A DNA stretch of 64,000 bases from Paenarthrobacter ureafaciens (GTDB lineage Bacteria > Actinomycetota > Actinomycetes > Actinomycetales > Micrococcaceae), in the NCBI RefSeq assembly GCF_004028095.1, contig NZ_SBHM01000007.1, forward strand, positions 2,418,001 through 2,482,000. Reading direction: 5' to 3'. A program made the position numbers and the translations under genes. The notes beneath the pieces were generated by a model. The model did not search any database and had not been told where the DNA came from. It saw only the letters and a list, made by a program, of their open reading frames with translations. Every line of letters starts with the position of its first letter. Position 1 is the stretch's first letter. Below are positions 16,156 through 23,999 of this stretch, piece by piece.

Positions 16156-19100
16156 ATGAATCCGAAATTTGATGATCCGCTTGCGGCGTGGCGCATTTGT
16201 GAAGATGCATGGTCTGGCTGGCTTCAATCGGACAACTACTACGTGATGCATCTCAGTGAAGCAACAGGGAACGTTCCGGGAACCATGGCTCCCTTGTATT
16301 CTGCGGGAGGTAGACGGCGACGGGCGCCAGACCTTCAATCCCAGAAGTCCGGTAAGAGTGAATTCTGGGAGATCAAATTCCGAACGCGCGCCGACATCGA
16401 CCCACTCACCGGTGAGAGGATTCACTGGACAACACATGCTGCGTTTGACGATTATCTGGCCATTGCCAAAGACACCGGGTGCAAGGTCTGGATCATGGTC
16501 TATGAAGCGCCTACAGCATCTTCAGCTGGTAGGTGGCTTCGGGCGGAGGTACGGGAGTTGGTGGGCCCCGGGCGGACTGTAACAAGGTATGACCAACAGG
16601 GGGACGAACTTCTTGTATGGACATGGCCCTCCTCTTCAATGGAAATAGTGCCGGGCCCGATCGTCGACATCACTGGCGCCACTCCATCGCCCTTTCCTGT
16701 CGAAGGCGGGGACAAGCACCTTGATACTCCGGACCTCAAGCCCTATGAACGAGAACTCAGAAGACCACGGAGCGACGCTACGAACGAATCTGAGTCACAG
16801 CCCTCCATTCCGTCTGGAGCCAGATTCGTGGCCTCTGATCCCGCTGTCGGGCTTGACATACTCAGCAGGTCCCTCGGCTTGCCATCTGTTCCACGCTACT
16901 CTGTACTACGTATAGGACTGGGCGGAACTGATTTGGATGACCTGTTCGGACTTCTTCAATACGGTATTCGCGTCTTCCTAATTTCTGACCACACTGCTAA
17001 TAGCACAGTCGATCCAACGGAATTGAGTGCCTTCCGGGACGCAAGAATGTTGGAGTGGGCCGTCATTAACCACGTGCCGGAATCGCAACGTGGAACCTGG
17101 GTAATTGACGGCAATCTTCCCTCTGAATTGTCTTCAGACATGAGAGCCGTCCTAGCGATGGCGGACGATTCTGGAGGAATCAATCTAGGTCAATACAACA
17201 TCGTGCACGCCCCGTTCGGGTCGGATCTCTTGGTTACGGCAGGAGCAGGCACAGGCAAGACAGAAACGATGTCTGAGCGGGTAGTTTTTCTATTAGCTAC
17301 CTGTGGCGGTGCTGAGTCAGGCAGTGAGGCGGGTTCAAAGCATCCATTTGACCTTCGCCTCGATGAAATCGTGTTTGTCACGTTTAGCCGGGAAGCCTCC
17401 CGGCAGATGCGGGAGAGAATCGGCCGAGCGATAATGCTCCGTCAGCGCCTATGCCGACGATCAGTGCTACCGACCCTTGCCTGGATGACTCAGCTTGGCA
17501 ATGCCGAGGTTGCAACCATACACTCTTACGCCAAACACCTTGTCCAGACCGGTGGCGGTGCACTGGGTCTGGCTCCAGAAGTAACTGTTGGCAAGCAGAC
17601 GATGGCGTTTCGAGAAATCCTTCGGGGTGTCCTTTCGCCCCATTTGGTGCGCTTGATGAACAAATTCCCTGGACGGATCCCTGCGTTCCATGCTTGGCAG
17701 GAGCATATCGAGCGAATTTGGTCATCATTGGAAGACAATGGTGTCGAGCTGATGAGCCTCACGGACGAAATGGCGATACTCCCACTTGTGGAATGGAGCT
17801 CTAATGGCACTCCGGAGCTCACTGCTGAAATTGAAGAAGCAACTCGAAAAATAGTAAGTGAGATTGCGCCCCGGTTGCGGGACCATTGTCTAGATAACCA
17901 GTCCATCCGGACTGCACACCTTGTTCCGTTTGCGCTGGCGGCTATAAGGTCACAAGATAATCCTCGAGTTAAAAGGCCGCGATATCTATTTGTTGACGAA
18001 TTTCAGGACACGGATCCGCTACAAATGGATTTGATTCTAGAGGTTAGAACACGTCTAAGTGCCAACTTGTTCGTTGTCGGCGATATCAAGCAGGGTATAT
18101 ATAGGTTTCGTGGAGCCGAGGGAAATGCGTTTGATGAACTTACATTTCGTATTGAGGAGCGCGGTCTAACGCGATTTAGAGAATACACGTTAACACGTAA
18201 TTTTCGTTCTGGTGCGGCTCTTCTCGAATCATTGCATCCGTATTTTGAACGATGGGGATCAGCAGGCTTGCTCAGCTATAAACCAGCGGAAAAACTTCGA
18301 CCTCAGATCAAGCCCTCTGACGATAGCCAGCGCGTCATGTTTTCCGAAGTCAAACGCCTCGACTTCGCTGACGAGTCGGCGCGGGATGTAGAGACTTGGA
18401 GGGGCCAAGCTCCTGAAGCGACGATCGCCGTATTATGTCGCCAAAATTGGCAGGCCCGGGACGTGCGAGATGCTGTCCAGAAGGCAGGTCTGCCTTGCGA
18501 GCTCCTAGTGGGTGGTAGCTTCTATACATCACCAGCCGTCAGAGAACTGGCGATCCTTCTTGCGGCCGTTGCTGAACCCAACGACGATGCTACGCTTCTG
18601 CAGCTTTGTGAAACCCGTTGGTCCCTTGGCCTCCTTGCTGGGACACCCCCTCAAGGTATTCCCGTTTCTGGCTGGTTGTCAGACGTTCAACCCTTACTGA
18701 ACTGGCGGGACAGGATTGTCGGCCTTCGACAGGGAAACTATATTCGGTCTGACCTAGACCCCCTGCGGGCGCGCGTTTCGTCTTTAGGCTCGCTACTCAA
18801 TCATGTGCCCGTGGTCGCGTGGGTGGTCGAGTGTATGCGAGCGTTGGCTCCCGAAGCTGCGTTTGCGAGTTCCGCTGCAGAGGAATCCGAACAGAGGAGG
18901 TACGCCCGGTGTTTAGACCACCTGATTACTCTTTTGGACTCGAACTTCAAAGATGGTTCCGTCAGTCTTCATAGAGTTATCTCCTGGCTGCAGCTCCAGA
19001 TTGCCACTAACCACACGGAGGATGAGCCAGTGGAATGGAGCGATTTAGAAGGCAGGACGACTGCTCTAACGGTTCACAAGGCGAAAGGCCTTGAGTTTGA

Positions 19101-19431
19101 TCGTGTTCTTGTGCCATACACATGGACCAAATTCGACACAAGAGGGTCTGCTAAGAGCAGAGTAGCGATCCTACGGAACGCGCAACGCGAGCCACGGGTT
19201 CTGTGGCAGTGGAACCCGGGGAGCGACTCGAAAAACTTTTCCAATGTGTCGGCTGATGCGCAAGGCATGTGGGCACAGGACGACGAAGAGACCGCTCGTG
19301 AGGAGACGAGGCTCCTCTATGTGGCCCTGACACGCGCTCGAGAACGAGTAATCGTTTATCGATCAAGCCAGCGCACCAGAGCCGGAAGCGCTGCTTCCAG
19401 CTGGACCGATCTCTTAAACGGACAGGATTAG
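16156..19431 (+). CDS. UvrD/AddA-like helicase with N-terminal PD-(D/E)XK nuclease domain
   Basis: 1091 residues. Residues about 1-160 contain RRRAPDLQSQKSGKSEFWEI and KFRTRAD, with Asp59, Glu72 and Lys74 in a PD...ExK arrangement typical of restriction-like nucleases. A region of about 200 residues of unknown fold follows. The helicase begins with LGQYNIVHAPFGSDLLVTAG and Walker A GAGTGKTETM (about residue 363). It continues with Walker B FVDEFQDTDPLQ (Asp at 614), motif III VVGDIKQGIYRFRGAE, motif IV TLTRNFRSG, motif V LTVHKAKGLEFD and motif VI LYVALTRARERV. These give a complete SF1A motor. In AddA the nuclease is C-terminal; here the only visible one is N-terminal. An ATG at 16144 is possible but GAGGAGAGCG precedes 16156. 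The next gene starts four bases after its stop. Confidence 0.87.
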   Translation: MNPKFDDPLAAWRICEDAWSGWLQSDNYYVMHLSEATGNVPGTMAPLYSAGGRRRRAPDLQSQKSGKSEFWEIKFRTRADIDPLTGERIHWTTHAAFDDYLAIAKDTGCKVWIMVYEAPTASSAGRWLRAEVRELVGPGRTVTRYDQQGDELLVWTWPSSSMEIVPGPIVDITGATPSPFPVEGGDKHLDTPDLKPYERELRRPRSDATNESESQPSIPSGARFVASDPAVGLDILSRSLGLPSVPRYSVLRIGLGGTDLDDLFGLLQYGIRVFLISDHTANSTVDPTELSAFRDARMLEWAVINHVPESQRGTWVIDGNLPSELSSDMRAVLAMADDSGGINLGQYNIVHAPFGSDLLVTAGAGTGKTETMSERVVFLLATCGGAESGSEAGSKHPFDLRLDEIVFVTFSREASRQMRERIGRAIMLRQRLCRRSVLPTLAWMTQLGNAEVATIHSYAKHLVQTGGGALGLAPEVTVGKQTMAFREILRGVLSPHLVRLMNKFPGRIPAFHAWQEHIERIWSSLEDNGVELMSLTDEMAILPLVEWSSNGTPELTAEIEEATRKIVSEIAPRLRDHCLDNQSIRTAHLVPFALAAIRSQDNPRVKRPRYLFVDEFQDTDPLQMDLILEVRTRLSANLFVVGDIKQGIYRFRGAEGNAFDELTFRIEERGLTRFREYTLTRNFRSGAALLESLHPYFERWGSAGLLSYKPAEKLRPQIKPSDDSQRVMFSEVKRLDFADESARDVETWRGQAPEATIAVLCRQNWQARDVRDAVQKAGLPCELLVGGSFYTSPAVRELAILLAAVAEPNDDATLLQLCETRWSLGLLAGTPPQGIPVSGWLSDVQPLLNWRDRIVGLRQGNYIRSDLDPLRARVSSLGSLLNHVPVVAWVVECMRALAPEAAFASSAAEESEQRRYARCLDHLITLLDSNFKDGSVSLHRVISWLQLQIATNHTEDEPVEWSDLEGRTTALTVHKAKGLEFDRVLVPYTWTKFDTRGSAKSRVAILRNAQREPRVLWQWNPGSDSKNFSNVSADAQGMWAQDDEETAREETRLLYVALTRARERVIVYRSSQRTRAGSAASSWTDLLNGQD

Positions 19432-19435
19432 CAAG

Positions 19436-22204
19436 ATGGGACTTTGGACGGCCATCGCGACTCCCGGAGTCGACGAGACCCAGATTCGCACCGTACTGCA
19501 GGAACGCAACATCAGCTGGGAGGCCGCAGGGCACATCACCGCAACTGCTTCTCTTGCCAGGGCTATACGGGAGACGAAAGTTCCGGGTGTTCCTATCGCA
19601 ACATTGGTTGACCTTATTGTGTGGCCCGGAGTGCCCAATATTGGGTTGACCGTTGACGGATTCCCCGGCCCAGACATCCTGGGCCGCAATGGCAAGGAAA
19701 CTTATGACCTTCAGCTTCGTAGTTGGCAAATGCTTGCGAGCGGGCGGCGATTGCGTTTGGGAATCCAGTTCGACGAATCATTGAGGCGGTTCGCGAGGCA
19801 GGAAGAGGAATCGCGGCTCATCAGGCTTCTAGTAAGGTCTAAGCGCGAGTTTGCAAGGACCGTTCAGTCCTTAATCTCCGCTGGTGTGCGCCCTCAGGAC
19901 CTATCGAGTGACGACGACCTCGGCAAGGCGGCCATCAAAGCTTGGACTTGGTTGGAGGGAGACCTTCCTGCGATAACGGCTCCTCGCGAGGATCTTTGGA
20001 TGGATTTTCACGAGTTTAAGAATCAGAGTACTCCTCGGGCGCGGCAGTTGCGCGACAGGGTTGAACAAGCGCTGGAGCAAGTATTTGGGGCTAATCGGGG
20101 TCGGCGAGTTCTTGTCCATCACGGGTTTTACTTTTTTACCCCGCCACAGTGGGCCCTATTTCAGCTGTTGCGTGCGATTCCCGATATAGACCAGCTCTTC
20201 ATCGTCCACGATGACGGATCAAATCCAGCCTTTGAAACCTGGCGACGTTTCTTTGTTGACAAATGGGATATGCCTCGGCCTAAGGGAACAGTCAGTTCGA
20301 CGGAGACAAGCGGTATTCAGGAGGGCCAACCAGCTGCTGTGGCATTGCGCAAGGCTCTGGTCGGAGAGTCGGTTGCCGTTGAGGGATTGGCGGATGATCT
20401 TACCGTCTTGGAGTGCCGCAGTCCTGCGGAGCTTGTGCGTCAATGGCGATTGGAAAAGGTAGGCGCTGACGGGCAGCAGCCCCGTTGGTACGCAGCTGAT
20501 TCTAAATCGGTAGAACGTTACATGCGGCGTCTTGGCCGGGAAAGCGAGGGCAGCATTGATTTGGCACAGCTTCCCATCGGTTCTTTTCTTCTGGCCATTC
20601 ACGATTGCATCAGGCCGCTTCCGACAGGCCGAGCGGAAGTCGCTCTCGAGGGTGAGGCAATTGTTGATATTGCATCCAGTGGTTATCTCGAGGCAGACAG
20701 CAGCGGTCCGAAATCGACGGCATATGTAAGTGCCCTCAGGAGGGCGTTACCATTTTTCAATGGGTGCGTAACCGGTGAGGAATGGCAGACTCGGGCACAC
20801 CACCTCTTGCGCCTTACTATCGCAGAGATCGAACCGTTGGGCGCAAAGGACTTGTCCGATACGGACTTGAAGCGAATGAGGAAAGCAGCCGAAAACCCTT
20901 TGCGATTGGTCCCGTGGGCAGATTTGAGTCAGGACGAGGCCAGTGGGGTCCTTAACATCATCTCTTCGACAGTGAAATTAGTCGAGAGGATCGCAGCACG
21001 CGAAAGAATTGTATTAAAAGACCACGTCCAGTTTCTTAAGGATTCCCTCAAAAGTGGTATGGCCGCGTTGCGGGAGGAGGAAAGACAGATCATTGCCTCT
21101 AAGGTCCAAGGGTTCTCTATTGGGCTGGACGAAGAGATCGATGTCGAAGGGATTGTCGATATTGTTGCAATGTTATTGGGGAGAACTGCGGAGTTTGACG
21201 CCTTCGGTGATGTAGTAGCTGCCCAAACAACGGTTAATGATCTCAGAGGCCTCGATGCGCTGGGCTTACGCAAATCTTCTAGAAACTTGCACCTGACTAA
21301 CCTCACGGAGGGAACTTTCCCGACTGCGCCCCGGATCGTGGGCTGGCCCTTCCAGATGGAAGACATGACAGACGACCGGTCTCATGTTGATACGGTGACG
21401 GTTGAGATCCTGAAGGCTCGAGCCGACAATGCGTCGCTAAGCGACCTTTATCTGCTGTGGCTTGCACTGGACGGCGTGGAAGAAGGGGCACGAGTGACGC
21501 TTAGCTGGGTATCTGAGTTGGATGGAGAACGGCGTAGTCCTTCTTCTCTAATATCGCTACTCACTCGTCCATCCACTCAAGATTCGCCTATTTCTCAAAG
21601 GGCGGGAGGCGTAACGGTGGAGCACGTAGAGAGCGCAAACGGCTTGTCTGTAAGCTCGGCGCCGCCAATGCCAGCGAACAGCACAGTATCCATGAAGGAC
21701 CTAGCCGACGCAGTGGCCGGCATCGACCCACGTGCAGCCGCCTCTGGATTGGCATGTGCTCGCAGATTTGCTCTTCAATGGCTTCTGGGTGAGTCACATG
21801 CCTTTCGATCTGAGCATCACCAATCCATGCTTTATGGGAATGTCTTGGGCGCGCTCATGCGAGGCAACGGTTTTACGAGAGAACGTGCCGAGCAGGTGGC
21901 CGACGATCTATGGCGGCACCTCACGCCAGGCCAACGGCAAAGCAGTCTTTCGAAGCGAAGGGTGAAAGGCGGTGGATTGTCGGCAGACTCGGTTTGGACT
22001 CTCACTCTTACTGGCAGCAAGGCAGGCGCGGGGCCTCATGACCGGGCCTACAAGGCGGCAATTGCATCTAGTAATCCTGACGTAGATGCCGTTGCACCCG
22101 AAGATGCCATGTATTTACCTGCCGGTATCAACAACTACGAGGTGTGCCGACACTGTCCGGTCCGATCCACTTGTGCGGCATCGGAGATGGAGGAGACCCA
22201 CTGA
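19436..22204 (+). CDS. AddB-like subunit with iron-sulphur cysteines and degenerate nuclease
   Basis: 922 residues. The middle matches AddB/RexB proteins: RVLVHHGFYFFTPPQWALFQ, LLRAIPDIDQLFIVHDDGS, then LTNLTEGTFPTAPRIVGWPF, equivalent to the GxxEGxFP loop. The end carries Cys774 (GLACARRFALQWLLG) and Cys904, Cys907 and Cys913 (EVCRHCPVRSTC), the C-xn-C-x2-C-x5-C pattern that binds a 4Fe-4S cluster in AddB and Cas4. Between these, the GRIDR...DYKTG nuclease motifs expected in active family members were not found; no Walker A motif is seen at the N-terminus either. The protein is therefore probably a structural or DNA-reading partner of the helicase upstream. It starts four bases after the helicase stop. 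Confidence 0.82.
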   Translation: MGLWTAIATPGVDETQIRTVLQERNISWEAAGHITATASLARAIRETKVPGVPIATLVDLIVWPGVPNIGLTVDGFPGPDILGRNGKETYDLQLRSWQMLASGRRLRLGIQFDESLRRFARQEEESRLIRLLVRSKREFARTVQSLISAGVRPQDLSSDDDLGKAAIKAWTWLEGDLPAITAPREDLWMDFHEFKNQSTPRARQLRDRVEQALEQVFGANRGRRVLVHHGFYFFTPPQWALFQLLRAIPDIDQLFIVHDDGSNPAFETWRRFFVDKWDMPRPKGTVSSTETSGIQEGQPAAVALRKALVGESVAVEGLADDLTVLECRSPAELVRQWRLEKVGADGQQPRWYAADSKSVERYMRRLGRESEGSIDLAQLPIGSFLLAIHDCIRPLPTGRAEVALEGEAIVDIASSGYLEADSSGPKSTAYVSALRRALPFFNGCVTGEEWQTRAHHLLRLTIAEIEPLGAKDLSDTDLKRMRKAAENPLRLVPWADLSQDEASGVLNIISSTVKLVERIAARERIVLKDHVQFLKDSLKSGMAALREEERQIIASKVQGFSIGLDEEIDVEGIVDIVAMLLGRTAEFDAFGDVVAAQTTVNDLRGLDALGLRKSSRNLHLTNLTEGTFPTAPRIVGWPFQMEDMTDDRSHVDTVTVEILKARADNASLSDLYLLWLALDGVEEGARVTLSWVSELDGERRSPSSLISLLTRPSTQDSPISQRAGGVTVEHVESANGLSVSSAPPMPANSTVSMKDLADAVAGIDPRAAASGLACARRFALQWLLGESHAFRSEHHQSMLYGNVLGALMRGNGFTRERAEQVADDLWRHLTPGQRQSSLSKRRVKGGGLSADSVWTLTLTGSKAGAGPHDRAYKAAIASSNPDVDAVAPEDAMYLPAGINNYEVCRHCPVRSTCAASEMEETH

Positions 22205-22234
22205 GCCTGGAAGATAGTCAGGCGCTGCGGGGCC

Positions 22235-22813
22235 TTGCCAGTCCGGCCATCAGGTTGTTACCCGCCCGGGAGTCGGAGGAGCTTTTCGGATGCGTTTATG
22301 GCTCCCGTACCGGCATTTCACCCGAGCTCACTTCTGCGGCGGTGCGTTTATACCCAGCGCGACGTCATTTCTAGAATGGAAGATTTCCTTGTGCGGCTCG
22401 GTACGCAGGTACGGGCGGATGAGCACACCGTTCTCGACGGGATGGATGGAACGGGTGTTCAAATCGCGAGTCTGGACAAGCTAGACCCAAGCGTCGTGGG
22501 ATGGGTTCAGGGACTCATCAGCTCAGCAGCGGTCGGTGTCGCAACGCCGGATGTTCTCCGTACCGTTGGAATCCGGGTAGGAAACGCTGGCACGGGCGCT
22601 GCGAAAAGGGCGCTCCACGGGGCAGCACGAGATAGGGCATTACTGGCACTCTTCGGTGGCGGACCCTGCGTCGCCGGGGGGGGCGGAGGCATGGCGCTCG
22701 GCGCGCACATTCTCACAGCCGCAAGCGGGGGTGGTCCCGACGAGCCTTCAACTTATCGAGCCGGTGGTTGCCTCACCAAAGGGCGCGGTGATGCAGCGCT
22801 ATGCCTTGGTTGA
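22235..22813 (+). pseudogene. Remnant of a large glycine-zipper-type protein
   Basis: The frame reads MEDFLVRLGTQVRADEHTVL, then LDPSVVGWVQGLISSAAVGV, then GIRVGNAGTGAAKRALHGAA and a Gly-rich stretch (LFGGGPCVAGGGGGMALGAH). That combination of GTG-x-A...GGG-x-A-GGGG-MALG is known to me from the C-terminal half of bacterial membrane-associated coiled-coil proteins. The usual continuation appears in another frame after the GGGG run (near 22730), and no convincing start lies upstream, so I read it as a decayed gene with one or more frameshifts. It follows the AddB-like gene by 30 bases. Confidence 0.45.
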
Positions 22814-22979
22814 GGGGACGCCTGGGGTGGGGGATATGACCGAAATAGGTTAAAGCATCGTCCGCGCGCTGGGCCCAGGACCGCCCGACAGGCAATAGGA
22901 GGTGGACATCGCGGCCGCCGTCGGTCCCTTACGCGGGTTGCTTACCCACCCACCACCGCCCCGGACCTATGCTGTTCCC

Positions 22980-23999
22980 ATGCTGAACGTTGGAGTGGTA
23001 TCAGGGAACGAGCTCTCGCCCCTGGTCGTGGAGCGGCTGACTGAGCATGGTGCGGTCATCCAGGCACGTTCAGCGCCGGAGCTGAGCCAGGAACGGGACA
23101 GCCCGATTATGCTGAGCTGCGCTGATAGATCTCTTCCGACTTCCAAATTCGACCTCGTACTTTCGGTAGCGGACGGTTCTGAACAGTGCTGCCCCCGGCA
23201 CAGCCCGGATGTGGTTCTCACGGAGACGGACCCGGCTCTCCTCCGCAACGCGGTGGACCAGCTGTGGGAGAACCGTCTCCTTCCCTTTAGCCGCAACAAG
23301 GCAGCTCCCAGGCCGAAGCATCGGAAAGGGCCGGCAGTGATGAGTCCGCCGGATCCGGCTTGGCCGGCTACTGCGTCACGGACCGCAGAGAGGATCCTGA
23401 GGACCAGCCCTCTGATCGTTCGGGTGGACCACATCGGCTCCACGTCGATCCCGGGGCTCCCTGCCAAGAACGTCATTGACCTGCAAGTCGGCGTCGCGAA
23501 CGTCAGCCACCTGGATCAGGTGTCCGCACATCTGGACGCTGCAGGCTACCGGGCTGTACCGGGCAAGTGGTGGGACGCGCCAACCAGCTATCAACCCGAA
23601 CCCGAGCAGTGGGCCAAGCACCTTCACGTAAATTCCGACCCGGCTCAGCACGTCAATATCCATGTGCGGGTCGTAGGGTCGGCCGGGTGGTTCTTCACGC
23701 TCAGCTTTCGCGACTGGATGCGGGCGGACGCAGGTCATGTCCGCCGTTACGCGGCGGAGAAACAACGGATTGCCAGCAAGTACGCGAACGATGTCAACGC
23801 CTTGAACTACGCGGCGGAAAAGAAGTTGTGGTTTCGCGACTACGTCGAGCCGCAACTCTATGCATGGGTGGATTCAAACGGCTGGCGTCCGGAGAAGCGG
23901 GAAGAGCCTCATTTCATGGAGTGTTCCAATGTCGCAGTGAATCCGAACACCGTCACGGCACCGGAGTTTTCACCCGCTGCTACAAGATTGCTTTCCTGA
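22980..23999 (+). CDS. CoaE-GrpB fusion paralogue with degenerate kinase half
   Basis: 339 residues. The C-terminal half is a clear GrpB/UPF0157 nucleotidyltransferase-like domain: RVDHIGSTSIPGLPAKNVID, LQVGVANVSHLDQ, HLHVNSDPAQHVNIHVRVVG, FTLSFRDWMRADAGH. In actinobacteria this domain is often fused to dephospho-CoA kinase. The N-terminal half starts MLNVGVVSGNELSPLVVERL, where CoaE has MLKIGLTGGIGSGKS; the P-loop is gone, and the kinase region is shortened to about 110 residues, keeping only its end (LRNAVDQLWENRLLPF). The C-terminal tail after WRP reads into the antisense of the next gene for 91 bases. Most likely an inactive paralogue; catalysis of CoA synthesis is excluded by the missing P-loop. 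Confidence 0.7.
   Translation: MLNVGVVSGNELSPLVVERLTEHGAVIQARSAPELSQERDSPIMLSCADRSLPTSKFDLVLSVADGSEQCCPRHSPDVVLTETDPALLRNAVDQLWENRLLPFSRNKAAPRPKHRKGPAVMSPPDPAWPATASRTAERILRTSPLIVRVDHIGSTSIPGLPAKNVIDLQVGVANVSHLDQVSAHLDAAGYRAVPGKWWDAPTSYQPEPEQWAKHLHVNSDPAQHVNIHVRVVGSAGWFFTLSFRDWMRADAGHVRRYAAEKQRIASKYANDVNALNYAAEKKLWFRDYVEPQLYAWVDSNGWRPEKREEPHFMECSNVAVNPNTVTAPEFSPAATRLLS

Noticed and set aside
15582..22204. Reading of the helicase operon as Gabija or AdnAB
   Set aside because: Gabija needs an OLD/Toprim GajA, which is absent. AdnAB has Walker A in both subunits and C-terminal nucleases; here one subunit lacks Walker A and the only visible nuclease motif is N-terminal.
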